From Intrasporangium oryzae NRRL B-24470 (GTDB taxonomy: Bacteria; Actinomycetota; Actinomycetes; Actinomycetales; Dermatophilaceae), in assembly GCF_000576595.1 (NCBI RefSeq), contig NZ_AWSA01000018.1:1-64000 (forward strand): 64,000 nt of DNA, read 5' to 3'. The first letter of the stretch is position 1. Every line of letters begins with the position of its first letter. Below are positions 9,548 to 18,571 of this stretch, piece after piece. Below the pieces are notes generated by a model. It was not told the origin of the DNA. It was given only the letters and a program-made list of their open reading frames with translations, and ran no database searches. The position numbers and the translations under genes were made by a program.

Positions 9548-10279
9548 ATGGCACGCAACAAGGACGGCGACACCACCTCGCCCACGCAGAAGAAGCAGGG
9601 ACGGCTCTCCCAGATCCTCGACGTCTACCGGATGTCGAAGACCGCTGACCCGACCATCGGGTGGTGGATGCTCCTCGCCTTCCTCGTCACCTTCGGCGTG
9701 CTGCTCGTCGTCGGCATCATCCTCGGCCACGCAATCCTTTTCGGCATCTTCGGCGTCCTCTTCGGCGTGCTCGCGGCGACGATCATGATGAGCCGCCGGG
9801 CCGAGCGAGCCGCCTACTCCCAGATCGAAGGGCAGGCCGGCGCCGCCGGTGCCGCGCTGACCTCGATCCGCCGCGGCTGGTACACCGACCGCGAGCCGGT
9901 GGCTGCAGATGTGGCCCGTCCGGGCGACATCGCGTCGGCCGCCATGGTCTACCGCGCGCTCGGGCGTCCGGGCGTCGTCCTCGTCGGCGAGGGCCCGACG
10001 AGCCGCGTGCAGAAGCTGCTCGCCTCCGAGAAGAAGCGCGTCGAGCGCGTCGCCCCCGGCGTCCCGGTCACGACCCTCCGCGTCGGCAACGGCGAGGGCG
10101 AGATCCCGCTGACCAAGCTCGCCGGGAAGGTCCAGCGCCTCAAGCCCCAGATCACCAAGGACGAGATGGCGCTCGTCAACAAGCGCCTCAAGGCGCTCGG
10201 CGGCATCCGTCCCCCGCTGCCTGCCGGCGTCGACCCGATGCGGGCGCGGATGGACCGCAAGGCGCTCCGCGGCAAGTGA
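9548..10279 (+). CDS. DUF4191 family membrane protein
   Basis: A 243-residue conserved actinobacterial protein of unknown function (Rv2219-like by position and sequence style). A Lys-rich N-terminus leads to two adjacent membrane segments, WMLLAFLVTFGVLLVVGIIL and FGIFGVLFGVLAATIMM. A long basic cytosolic domain follows with RRGWYTDREPVA, AAMVYRALGRPGVVLVGEG and a Lys/Arg-rich end. It begins 5 nt after lipA. The window shows no link to lipoate chemistry beyond conserved adjacency. Confidence 0.9.
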   Translation: MARNKDGDTTSPTQKKQGRLSQILDVYRMSKTADPTIGWWMLLAFLVTFGVLLVVGIILGHAILFGIFGVLFGVLAATIMMSRRAERAAYSQIEGQAGAAGAALTSIRRGWYTDREPVAADVARPGDIASAAMVYRALGRPGVVLVGEGPTSRVQKLLASEKKRVERVAPGVPVTTLRVGNGEGEIPLTKLAGKVQRLKPQITKDEMALVNKRLKALGGIRPPLPAGVDPMRARMDRKALRGK

Positions 10280-10328
10280 CCCTGCTTCAACGCTGCTCGA
10301 GCTGTGCTCGGGTGCTGCTCGGGTGTGC

Positions 10329-10364
10329 AGAAGGGGCCGGCTCCTCGAGGAGCCGGCCCCTTCT
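10329..10364. terminator. Rho-independent-type terminator
   Basis: AGAAGGGGCCGGCTCCTC pairs perfectly with GAGGAGCCGGCCCCTTCT. It gives an 18-bp symmetrical palindrome (minimal loop) with an A/T edge on each side. It separates convergent DUF4191 (+) and RDD (-) genes and can serve both. Confidence 0.88.
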
Positions 10365-10381
10365 GCGTGTCCGCGGGCGGG

Positions 10382-10861
10382 TCAGCGGGTGCGGACGATG
10401 ACGGTGTTGGGGATCCGGTCGTGCAGGCCCCGCCCGTCGACGTCCCAGATCACGGCAGGGACGAAGAGGCAGAGGAGCACGGTGCGACCGAGCGCCTGCA
10501 GGGGGCGAACCGGGCCGCCGCCGACCGAGCGCACCTGCAGGCCCACGACGCGGTGACCGATGGTCGAGCCCAGGGTCCCGACGAGGAGCAGGTGCATGAC
10601 GGCGAAGACACCGAGCACGACGAAGGTGTCGCTGCCCTTCGGCGTGACGGCCGAGAACGGCAGCGGTACGTGGAAGAGCCCGGCCGCGATGAAGGTCGCG
10701 ATCGCCCAGTCGATGGCGACGCCGACGAGCCGGGGACCGAAGGAGGCGATCGCGCCCGGCCCGCTCTGCGGCATACCGAGACGTTGCCCGCGCCACTCTC
10801 CCGGGTTGGTCCGGGCCCGCGGGCCCTCGAGCCACGATCCGACATCCTTGCGGTCCACCAC
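10382..10861 (-). CDS. RDD family membrane protein
   Basis: A 159-residue membrane protein equivalent in position to Rv2219A. An N-terminal cytosolic stretch VDRKDVGSWLEGPR precedes the RDD fold: FGPRLVGVAIDWAIATFIAAGL (TM1 with the Arg-x-x-Asp pattern), FVVLGVFAVMHLLLVGTLG (TM2) and, after TIGHRVVGLQVR, LGRTVLLCLFVPAVIW (TM3). GTG 10861 is chosen because MVDRKDVGSWLEGP begins the conserved sequence and a TACGCT -10 box ends 6 nt before it. The frame is open further upstream, but that part overlaps the glnA promoter region. Function unknown; RDD proteins have been proposed as ion or lipid transporters. Confidence 0.88.
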   Translation of the reverse strand: MVDRKDVGSWLEGPRARTNPGEWRGQRLGMPQSGPGAIASFGPRLVGVAIDWAIATFIAAGLFHVPLPFSAVTPKGSDTFVVLGVFAVMHLLLVGTLGSTIGHRVVGLQVRSVGGGPVRPLQALGRTVLLCLFVPAVIWDVDGRGLHDRIPNTVIVRTR

Positions 10862-10867
10862 GGACCC

Positions 10868-10873
10868 AGCGTA
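10868..10873 (-). promoter_or_regulatory. -10 box of a leaderless RDD-gene promoter
   Basis: On the minus strand TACGCT is followed by 6 nt and then GTG 10861, with no Shine-Dalgarno sequence. This supports that start codon. Confidence 0.5.
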
Positions 10874-10940
10874 ACGAGACGCGAACGGGACCGCCTCGTC
10901 GGGGGCGTCCGGACGTAACACCGGCGAAACACGCGGGTCA

Positions 10941-10968
10941 TTGACGAGAAATGGCCCGCCACTAGTGT
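10941..10968 (+). promoter_or_regulatory. Sigma70-type promoter of glnA1
   Basis: TTGACG (10941-10946), a 16-bp spacer, then TAGTGT (10963-10968). It is the best -35/-10 pair in the window and leaves a leader of about 75 nt before glnA1, which ends in a strong AGGAGG. Confidence 0.65.
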
Positions 10969-11050
10969 CGACCTCGACAGCACGGGGCCGTCGCCCTCGT
11001 CTCGTTGTGTCGAGATCCGGTGACGACCTCGCCCCACATCAGGAGGTTGG

Positions 11051-12475
<1,425 letters not shown>

Positions 12476-12558
12476 CCCTCAGATGCCGTCTGACCTGCGC
12501 TTTTGCGGTCACGCTGCGCTCCTTGGCCGCAGATAGTCCGCACGTCGTGCAATCCAGC

Positions 12559-12608
12559 GAGTCCGCTCGTGCTGCCAGCACCACCGCAACGGCAGCGCGG
12601 GCGGACTC
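12559..12608. terminator. Stem-loop after glnA1
   Basis: Arms of 18 nt (GAGTCCGCTCGTGCTGCC and its near-complement, two mismatches) enclose a 14-nt loop. It lies 84 bp after glnA1 and 17 bp beyond the convergent small-protein gene, so it could stop both. The rest of 12476-12624 shows nothing else clear. Confidence 0.6.
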
Positions 12609-12624
12609 GTCTGTGTCCGGCGCT

Positions 12625-12816
12625 TCAGCCGTTCCTGGATCGCCGCGCCTTGATCAGCGCGATGACCACGCAGGCAACCAGGAGCACCAGGGCAAGGATG
12701 TAGATCCCCGGCGCCTTGAACAGCACGCCGAGCGCAAAGCACACCAGGCCCGCGAGGCCCAGCGCGATCGCCCAGATCACGCCCTTGCTGAGGCCGCCCC
12801 CAAAGTCATCGCTCAT
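12625..12816 (-). CDS. Small membrane protein, 63 residues
   Basis: A short acidic N-terminus (MSDDFGGGLSKG) leads to two hydrophobic segments, VIWAIALGLAGLVCFALGVLF and GIYILALVLLVACVVIALI. It ends in a basic KARRSRNG. The hairpin-like topology with the positive end inside is coherent and the codon use is normal, so it looks like a real gene. A TACGGT box 6 nt before ATG 12816 suggests leaderless transcription. No family recognised. Confidence 0.72.
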   Translation of the reverse strand: MSDDFGGGLSKGVIWAIALGLAGLVCFALGVLFKAPGIYILALVLLVACVVIALIKARRSRNG

Positions 12817-12822
12817 ACCCGC

Positions 12823-12828
12823 ACCGTA
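12823..12828 (-). promoter_or_regulatory. -10 box of a leaderless promoter
   Basis: Minus-strand TACGGT, then 6 nt, then ATG 12816. No Shine-Dalgarno sequence is present. Confidence 0.5.
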
Positions 12829-12980
12829 GCCCTGAGCAGCCGCACGAGTTGCCTGTTCGTGTGAGACGCGCCGACACGCGCCGAGTCATGCTGTGGCGTT
12901 TAGCGAGCTTCAGGACGTCTGGCGCGTCGCCGACCGTACCCATCTGCCGGCGCCCGCGCGGCGGGCCTCGCGCCTCTGCC

Positions 12981-13035
12981 CGGCCTCTGACCGGCCTCTG
13001 ACCGGCCTCTGACGGGTCTCTGACGGGTCTCAGTC
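12981..13035. repeat. 11-bp tandem repeat overlapping the 3' end of a DUF4177 gene
   Basis: Five units of CGGCCTCTGAC: three perfect copies from 12981, then GGGTCTCTGAC and a degenerate last copy. The last unit contains the stop codon of the DUF4177 gene, so repeat slippage occurs in its 3' flank. Confidence 0.85.
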
Positions 13036-13224
13036 CCGCTCGAAGGTGACGAGCAACCCCTCCACGCCTCCCGGCCCGACGCGGCCCTTCACCTCGACGG
13101 AGGTGATCGCCTTGAGCCTCCAGCCCTTCGAGCCGTGCTCGTTGAGCACCTTCTCGAGCTTGTCGCCCGACATCTTGCCTCCGACGAGGCCCTCTCGAAG
13201 CTCCACGACCTTGTACTGCGGCAC
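13030..13224 (-). CDS. DUF4177 domain small protein
   Basis: A 64-residue protein. The pattern VPQYKVVELREGLVGGKMSGDKLEKVLNE, followed by GSKGWRLKAITSVEV and GLLVTFERD, is the DUF4177 fold: a beta-strand, a helix, then a GW-R-L strand. GTG 13224 is chosen because a strong GGAGGAGG sits about 6 nt upstream. A longer open frame to 13404 adds only low-complexity sequence. Function unknown. Confidence 0.85.
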   Translation of the reverse strand: MPQYKVVELREGLVGGKMSGDKLEKVLNEHGSKGWRLKAITSVEVKGRVGPGGVEGLLVTFERD

Positions 13225-13418
13225 TGCTCCTCCTCCGCTCGCGTTGCCTCGACCGTACCCGGCGGGGACCACGCCGACCCCCGGTTCGGCGCGGGCAGAA
13301 CCAGCCGGCCTCGATGCCGGGCCGGGGACAGGGCCTTTCGAGGCCGGGACCAGTGCGGTTGACTGGGTGCGGACCGACACCCGTGCCCGACATCGAGACT
13401 GCATCGAGACGAGGACCC

Positions 13419-13775
13419 ATGAGCGAGAACGACTCCGTCAACACCTCGGTCCCACCGAGCGGGACCGGCTGCTCCGAGTGCGACGACCTGTCGCCCCAGG
13501 GCTGGTGGTTCCACCTGCGGCGGTGCGCGACCTGCGGACACATCGGCTGCTGCGACTCCTCCCCGGGACAGCACGCCTCGGCGCACTACGCGCAGACCGG
13601 TCACCGCCTCATCCAGAGCTTCGAGCCGGACGAGGACTGGTTCTACGACTACGGCTCGGACGAGATGCGCAGCGGCCCCGAGCTGGCCCCGCCGACCTCT
13701 CACCCCGAGTCCCAGCCGGTGCCCGGGCCCGAGGGCCGCGTGCCGGCGGACTGGATGAACCGCCTGCACCGCTGA
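13419..13775 (+). CDS. UBP-type zinc finger domain protein
   Basis: A 118-residue stand-alone ZnF-UBP protein. Residues about 18-66 hold the Cys/His pattern C-SEC, the GWW-H-LRRCATCGHIGCCD core, and SPGQHASAHYAQTGHRLIQSF. Together these give the C-x2-C ... C-x2-C-x4-C ... H-x-H-type set that binds three zincs in the eukaryotic domain. The bacterial members lack a protease domain, as here. The C-terminal part is an acidic/Pro linker ending in VPADWMNRLHR, typical of the actinobacterial family. GACGAGGA precedes ATG 13419. Role unknown; it may sense a C-terminal diglycine. Confidence 0.88.
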   Translation: MSENDSVNTSVPPSGTGCSECDDLSPQGWWFHLRRCATCGHIGCCDSSPGQHASAHYAQTGHRLIQSFEPDEDWFYDYGSDEMRSGPELAPPTSHPESQPVPGPEGRVPADWMNRLHR

Positions 13776-13797
13776 GCCCGCCACCGCGGATCGAGGC

Positions 13798-13827
13798 GTA
13801 TGCCGCTGGGCCGGCCCAGCGGCATAC
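13798..13827. terminator. Perfect 30-bp GTATGCC palindrome
   Basis: GTATGCCGCTGGGCC is followed directly by its exact complement, so there is no loop. It lies 23 bp after the zinc-finger gene and is the cleanest member of the GTATGCC hairpin family in this window. Confidence 0.8.
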
Positions 13828-13859
13828 CCCTCCTCCGCGACGGGCTCGGCGGTCCCCGC

Positions 13860-13865
13860 TAGGCT
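13860..13865 (+). promoter_or_regulatory. -10 box of a leaderless promoter
   Basis: TAGGCT lies 8 nt before ATG 13874, with no Shine-Dalgarno sequence between. Confidence 0.45.
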
Positions 13866-13873
13866 CGCGTGCC

Positions 13874-14284
13874 ATGTCCGCGGGCCTCGGGAACCCTGTC
13901 TTCGACGAGCTCATCGAGGCGGCCGCGCCGCAGGTGCTGGCTGGTGCGCACCGTCGGGACCTCCCACCGGAGGAGGGAGGACGCTGGCCTGTCAGCATCG
14001 TCGTCCGCCCCGCGGAGCCCGTGCGCGACGTCCTGGAGGGACTCATGCGCACGGCTCTCGGCTTCGTCGGCCCGGGCCACTTCCTCACCGGGCGCGCCGA
14101 CTCCGCGCACCTCACGGTCCGTGCCCTCGAGCCCTACCGTGACCTGTCCAGCCGAGAGGACCCGGTCACGGCCGACTGGACCGCTGCCCTCGAGCGCGGC
14201 TGCCGCCGCGACGAGGCCGCTCGTTCGGGCTCGTCAGGTTGCGCGGGTCAGGCCGCGTGCGAGCGGGTCGCGGGTGTCGCGTAG
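13874..14284 (+). CDS. 2'-5' RNA ligase-like protein, apparently truncated
   Basis: A 136-residue product. Residues 1-112 look like the first half of an actinobacterial 2'-5' RNA ligase-superfamily protein. It has GRWPVSIVVRP, FVGPGHFLTG and the HLTVRALEPYRD strand containing one His-x-Thr motif. The superfamily needs two such motifs, and the second is absent. After about residue 112 the frame runs into the 3' end of the convergent MFS gene (37-bp overlap) and becomes Ala/Gly/Ser/Cys text with no family character. A deletion or rearrangement next to the MFS gene has probably removed the C-terminal half. Alternatively it is a divergent short family. Family call moderate. Confidence 0.5.
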   Translation: MSAGLGNPVFDELIEAAAPQVLAGAHRRDLPPEEGGRWPVSIVVRPAEPVRDVLEGLMRTALGFVGPGHFLTGRADSAHLTVRALEPYRDLSSREDPVTADWTAALERGCRRDEAARSGSSGCAGQAACERVAGVA

Positions 14285-15522
14285 GCCTCGTCGACGGCCG
14301 AGCGGACGTGTCCGTGGGGCCACGTGAGGGCGACACCGATGAGCAGGGCGAGGCAGACGGCGGCGCTCAACGCCACGCCGACGGGTGGGTTCGTCGCCTG
14401 GGCCAGCGACCCCGCGACGAGGAACGACGCGCCGGCGGCGCCGACTGCCACGGCTCCGGCCAGGCTGAAGATGCGCCCACGGAGGGCGGGCTCCGTCACC
14501 AGCGCGAAGGTCGACTGGAGCGGGACCATGAACGACTGGAGCATGCCGCTCGCGAAGAAGAGGACGGCGACGACCCAGACGGGCGGGTCGAGCGCGAGGA
14601 GGAGGAGCGGCAGCGGCATGGCGATGGCCAGCTGCAGCATCGAGGCGTTCTGGTCGTGGACGTCGCGCCGCCCGATGAGCACGATGCCGACGACGGCCCC
14701 GATGATCGGCGACGCCATGAGCACCCCACCCCACCCGTGCTGGCCGGCGATCGGGATGGCGAGCGCCTCGGGGGCGGCGATGGCCAGGGTGGCGACGGCG
14801 CTCAGTGCCATGAGCCGCGCGAGGACGGAGTGGCGGGCGAGGTCGCCTGCTGCGGTCCCGAGGTCGCGGAGGAAGCCGCGGACTCCCTTGCCGCGAGCGC
14901 CGTCGACCGGGCGCAGCTCGACGACGACGAACACGACGACGGCGGCGACGACGAACGTCGTGAAGTCGATGAGCAGCCCGGTCCGCGGCCCGAGCAGCGC
15001 GACGAGCCCGCCGCCCACCGCGAGGCCGACGGCCTGGTTGAACTGCTCCGACATGGCCGAGAGGCCGACGGCCCGGGCGTAGAGGTGCCGGTCCTCGAAG
15101 AGGTCGGTCGTGAGGACCATGTTGGAGGCGGTGGCGGCGCCGCCGATCATCTCGAGCACGAACAGGGCCCCGAGGACGAGCCAGAGCGACGAGTTCGTCC
15201 CGACGAGGACGACGAGGACGAGCACGCAGACGGCCCGGGCGCTGTGCGCCCAGATGAGCACGTGCTTGTACGGGAAGCGGTCGACGACCGGCCCGACGAG
15301 GCTGCGTCCGAAGAAGGTCGGCACGAGGCTGACGACCAGTGCCGTCGCCGTGGCGAGAGGCGATCGCGTCCGCTCGAAGACGACCGCCGCGATCGTCACC
15401 CTCGCGATGTAGTCGCCCCACATCGACAGGGCGTTGGCGAGGAACACCGGGAGGTATCCGGGGACGCGCAGCACCTCACCGTAGGTCGGCACACCGTTCC
15501 CCTGCTTGCTCCTCGGCGTCAC
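14248..15522 (-). CDS. MFS transporter (MFS_3-like), coupled to glnE
   Basis: A 424-residue permease with 12 predictable hydrophobic segments. The N-terminal half has GYLPVFLANALSMWGDYIARVTIAAVVF and the loop GPVVDRFPYKHVLI, the MFS motif A position. The C-terminal half has FFASGMLQSFMVPLQSTFALV and LRGRIFSLAGAVAV. The pattern is that of the DUF894/MFS_3 enterobactin-exporter-like group. Its ATG overlaps the glnE stop by 4 nt (ATGA, 15519-15522), so it is translated from the glnE transcript. A link to nitrogen control is only positional. Substrate unknown. Confidence 0.88.
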   Translation of the reverse strand: MTPRSKQGNGVPTYGEVLRVPGYLPVFLANALSMWGDYIARVTIAAVVFERTRSPLATATALVVSLVPTFFGRSLVGPVVDRFPYKHVLIWAHSARAVCVLVLVVLVGTNSSLWLVLGALFVLEMIGGAATASNMVLTTDLFEDRHLYARAVGLSAMSEQFNQAVGLAVGGGLVALLGPRTGLLIDFTTFVVAAVVVFVVVELRPVDGARGKGVRGFLRDLGTAAGDLARHSVLARLMALSAVATLAIAAPEALAIPIAGQHGWGGVLMASPIIGAVVGIVLIGRRDVHDQNASMLQLAIAMPLPLLLLALDPPVWVVAVLFFASGMLQSFMVPLQSTFALVTEPALRGRIFSLAGAVAVGAAGASFLVAGSLAQATNPPVGVALSAAVCLALLIGVALTWPHGHVRSAVDEAYATPATRSHAA

Positions 15523-18500
15523 GCCTTGACGCTACCCCCAGGTGTGGAGTCGTAAAAGTTGAAATCAGTGGCGTGCCGACAGCGGCGGGCCACACGCCGC
15601 CAGAGCTCCCCGAGGAGCGTCGCCTCCCCAGCCGCGCGGCCGATGATCCGGCCGACACCGTCGGCGTCGCGCAGGTCCGCCGGGACGCTGTCGATGGGGC
15701 GACCGCGCCACAGCACCCCGGCGTTGCGCATGCGCGTCCCGAGCAGCCATGCCTCCCGCAGCGCCCGGGCGTCGTCGGCGGGAAGCAGCCCCTCGTCGGC
15801 GAGGCCGTCGAGCGCGGCAAGCGTCCCGGTGACCCGGAGCGAGGGGCGCGCGTGGGCATGCATCAGCTGGCCCAGCTGCACCGTCCACTCGACGTCGGTG
15901 AGTCCGCCGCGGCCGAGCTTGAGGTGCGTGCTCGGGTCGGCGCCCCGAGGGAGCCGCTCGGACTCGACCCGGGCCTTGAGCGTGCGGATGTCACGCTGCT
16001 GGCTGGCGCTCAGACCGGCGGCGGGCCAGCGCAACGGGTCGATGAGCGCGAGGAACTCGTCGGCGAGATCGGCCGGCCCCGCGACCGGGGTCGCGCGGAG
16101 CAGGGCCTGGAACTCCCACGTGAGCGCCCACCGCTCGTAGTACGTGCGGTAGGAGTCGAGGCTGCGGATGAGCGGGCCGTTCTTCCCCTCGGGCCGGAGG
16201 TCAGCGTCGAGGCCGAGCTGGGGGTCGGGCCCCGACCCGGACAGGAGCTTCTTCAGCTCCTGCACGACCTGGGTCGCGCGCGCCTGGACCTCCTCCTCGT
16301 CGGCGTCCGGGTGCGGACGGTGGACGAACATGACGTCCGCGTCGGAGGCGTAGCCGAGCTCGCCCCCACCGAGGCTCCCCATCCCGACGATGAGGATGTC
16401 GGCCCCGATCGGGCCGCCCTCGCGGGCCTCGACCTCGCCGACGGCGACGGCGAGCGACACCTCGAGCATCGCGGCCGCCAGGTCGCTGAGCGCCGCCCCG
16501 ACGGCGCGCACGTCGAGCTCGCCGACGAGGTCGGCCATGACGACGCGCAGGAGCTCGTGCCTGCGGATCGACCGGACGGCGGTGACCGCGTCGGCGGCCG
16601 ACTCGCGGCGCCCGGCGGCCGCCGACATCGTCGCGGCCAGCGCGGCCCTGGTGCGTGGGACCAGCCCGGTCGGGTCGCCGAGGATCGCCACGCTCTCGGG
16701 CGATCGGACGAGCAGGTCGGCCGCGAACCGGCTGCGGGCGAGGCAGTGTGCGAGCCGGTCGGCCGCCCGGCCCTCGTCGCGGAGCATCTTGAGGTACCAG
16801 TGCGTCGCGCCGAGCTCGTCGGACACCCGGCGGAAGGACAGCAGGCCGGCATCGGGGTCGGCCTCGTCGGCGAACCAGCCGAGCATGACCGGAAGCAGGG
16901 TGCGCTGGATCGCCGCGCGCCGGCTCACCCCGGTCGTCAGCGCCTCGATGTGGCGCATCGCCCCGGCAGGGTCGCGGAAGCCGAGCGCCGCGAGCCGCTC
17001 CCGGGCCGCCTCGGGGCGCAGCCGTGCCTCGCTCGGGCTGAGCCGGGCCGCCGCCGCGAGCAGCGGCCGGTAGAAGAGCCGCTCGTGGATCGTCCGGACC
17101 TCGCGGGCGATGGCCTGCCGGTCGGCGACGACGGCCTGCTCGGGATGCTTGCGATGGCCCATCGCCCGGCCGAGGCGGCGAAGGTCGGCCTCCGACTCGG
17201 GCATGAGGTGGGTGCGCCGGAGCCGGTGGAGCTGGATCCGGTGCTCGAGGCAGCGCAGGTGGCGGTAGGCCCGGTCGAGCGCTGCCGCGTCCTCGCGCCC
17301 GACGTACCCGCCGCGGGCGAGCGCTGCGAGCGCCTCGAGGGTCGTCGCCGAGCGGAGGTTGGGGTCGGCGCGTCCGTGGACGAGCTGAAGCAGCTGGACG
17401 CTGAACTCGACGTCGCGCAGCCCACCGGCACCGAGCTTGAGCTGACGCGCCGCCTCGTTGGCGGGGACGTTCTGCTCGACGCGGCGGCGCATCGCCTGCA
17501 CGTCCTCGACGAAGTGGTCCCGGCTCGCCGCCTCCCAGACGAGCGGGGAGATCTCGGCCTTGTAGCGCAGCCCGAGCTCGCGGTCTCCGGCCGACACCCA
17601 GGCCTTGAGCAGGGCCTGGAACTCCCACGTCTTGGCCCACCGCACGTAGTAGGCCTTGTGGCTGCTCACCGTCCGCACGAGGGGTCCCTGCTTTCCCTCG
17701 GGCCGAAGGGCCGCGTCCACCGGCCAGAGGCTTCCCTCCGGGGTCGGTGCGGAGCAGGCCCGCATCGTCGCGGTCGCGAGCGCGGTGCCGATGCGCAGCG
17801 CCTCGTCCTCGTCGACCCCCGCGGCCGGCTCGGCGACGAAGATGACGTCGACGTCGCTGACGTAGTTGAGCTCACCTCCGCCGGTCTTGCCCATGCCGAT
17901 GATGGCGAGGCGGCAGCGCTCGTGACCGGGGCCGTACTCCTCGCGGGCGATCGTCAGGGCCGCCTCGAGGGCCGCCTCGGCGAGCTCGGCGAGGGCCTCG
18001 CCGACGGCGGGCATCTGGCCGAGGGGGTCGCTCGCCGTCAGGTCGAGGGCGGCGATCCGCAGCAGCCCGCGCCGGTAGGCGACGCGCAGGGCGTCGAGCG
18101 GGGTCCGGTCACCCCGTCCGGTCGTCACGGCCGCGACGAGCTCGGCGCGGACCTCCTCACCGGTGGGTCGCGCGGCCCGGGCGGTGTCGACCCAGTGCTC
18201 CGGATGCCGCACGAGGTGGTCGACGAGCGCCGTGGACGCGCCGAGGACGGCGAGCACCCGGTCGCGCCCGGCTCCCGCCGTCGTCAGCTCGGCGGCAGCG
18301 GCGCTGATGCCGTGCCCGGGCGGATCGCCCTGAGCGGCCAGCGACTCGAGCACGCGGACGAGCCCGAGGAGCGCCTGGTCGGGGTCGACCGTGTCGCCGA
18401 GCGCGGCGATGAGGTCGGCGGGCAGGCCCGCCTCTCCCCCGGCCGCGGCGACGGGCTGGAGGGCACGGTCGTCGAGCAGCGAGGCGGCCCGGGCGGGGTC

Positions 18501-18554
18501 GGAGAACCCGGTCCGGGCGAGCAGGCCGGTCGTGGTGGAGGTGCGCGACGACAT
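15519..18554 (-). CDS. glnE: Bifunctional glutamine synthetase adenylyltransferase/adenylyl-removing enzyme GlnE
   Basis: Adds AMP to, and removes it from, the GlnA1 regulatory tyrosine. The 1011 residues hold two nucleotidyltransferase domains. The N-terminal adenylyl-removing copy has GGGELNYVSDVDVIFV at about 223-238. The C-terminal adenylyl-transfer copy has GGGELGYASDADVMFV at about 727-742. Each is followed by the paired LRPEGK(Q/N)GPL-R and WEFQALL blocks and by a helical GGLRDVEFSVQLLQL or GGLTDVEWTVQLGQL motif. Length agrees with actinobacterial GlnE (about 1000). glnA2 lies just upstream on the same strand (17-bp gap), so glnA2-glnE-MFS is probably one transcript. Loss of GlnE is lethal in M. 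tuberculosis. Confidence 0.97.
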   Translation of the reverse strand: MSSRTSTTTGLLARTGFSDPARAASLLDDRALQPVAAAGGEAGLPADLIAALGDTVDPDQALLGLVRVLESLAAQGDPPGHGISAAAAELTTAGAGRDRVLAVLGASTALVDHLVRHPEHWVDTARAARPTGEEVRAELVAAVTTGRGDRTPLDALRVAYRRGLLRIAALDLTASDPLGQMPAVGEALAELAEAALEAALTIAREEYGPGHERCRLAIIGMGKTGGGELNYVSDVDVIFVAEPAAGVDEDEALRIGTALATATMRACSAPTPEGSLWPVDAALRPEGKQGPLVRTVSSHKAYYVRWAKTWEFQALLKAWVSAGDRELGLRYKAEISPLVWEAASRDHFVEDVQAMRRRVEQNVPANEAARQLKLGAGGLRDVEFSVQLLQLVHGRADPNLRSATTLEALAALARGGYVGREDAAALDRAYRHLRCLEHRIQLHRLRRTHLMPESEADLRRLGRAMGHRKHPEQAVVADRQAIAREVRTIHERLFYRPLLAAAARLSPSEARLRPEAARERLAALGFRDPAGAMRHIEALTTGVSRRAAIQRTLLPVMLGWFADEADPDAGLLSFRRVSDELGATHWYLKMLRDEGRAADRLAHCLARSRFAADLLVRSPESVAILGDPTGLVPRTRAALAATMSAAAGRRESAADAVTAVRSIRRHELLRVVMADLVGELDVRAVGAALSDLAAAMLEVSLAVAVGEVEAREGGPIGADILIVGMGSLGGGELGYASDADVMFVHRPHPDADEEEVQARATQVVQELKKLLSGSGPDPQLGLDADLRPEGKNGPLIRSLDSYRTYYERWALTWEFQALLRATPVAGPADLADEFLALIDPLRWPAAGLSASQQRDIRTLKARVESERLPRGADPSTHLKLGRGGLTDVEWTVQLGQLMHAHARPSLRVTGTLAALDGLADEGLLPADDARALREAWLLGTRMRNAGVLWRGRPIDSVPADLRDADGVGRIIGRAAGEATLLGELWRRVARRCRHATDFNFYDSTPGGSVKA

Positions 18555-18571
18555 CCGGGTCGAGAGTCCGT

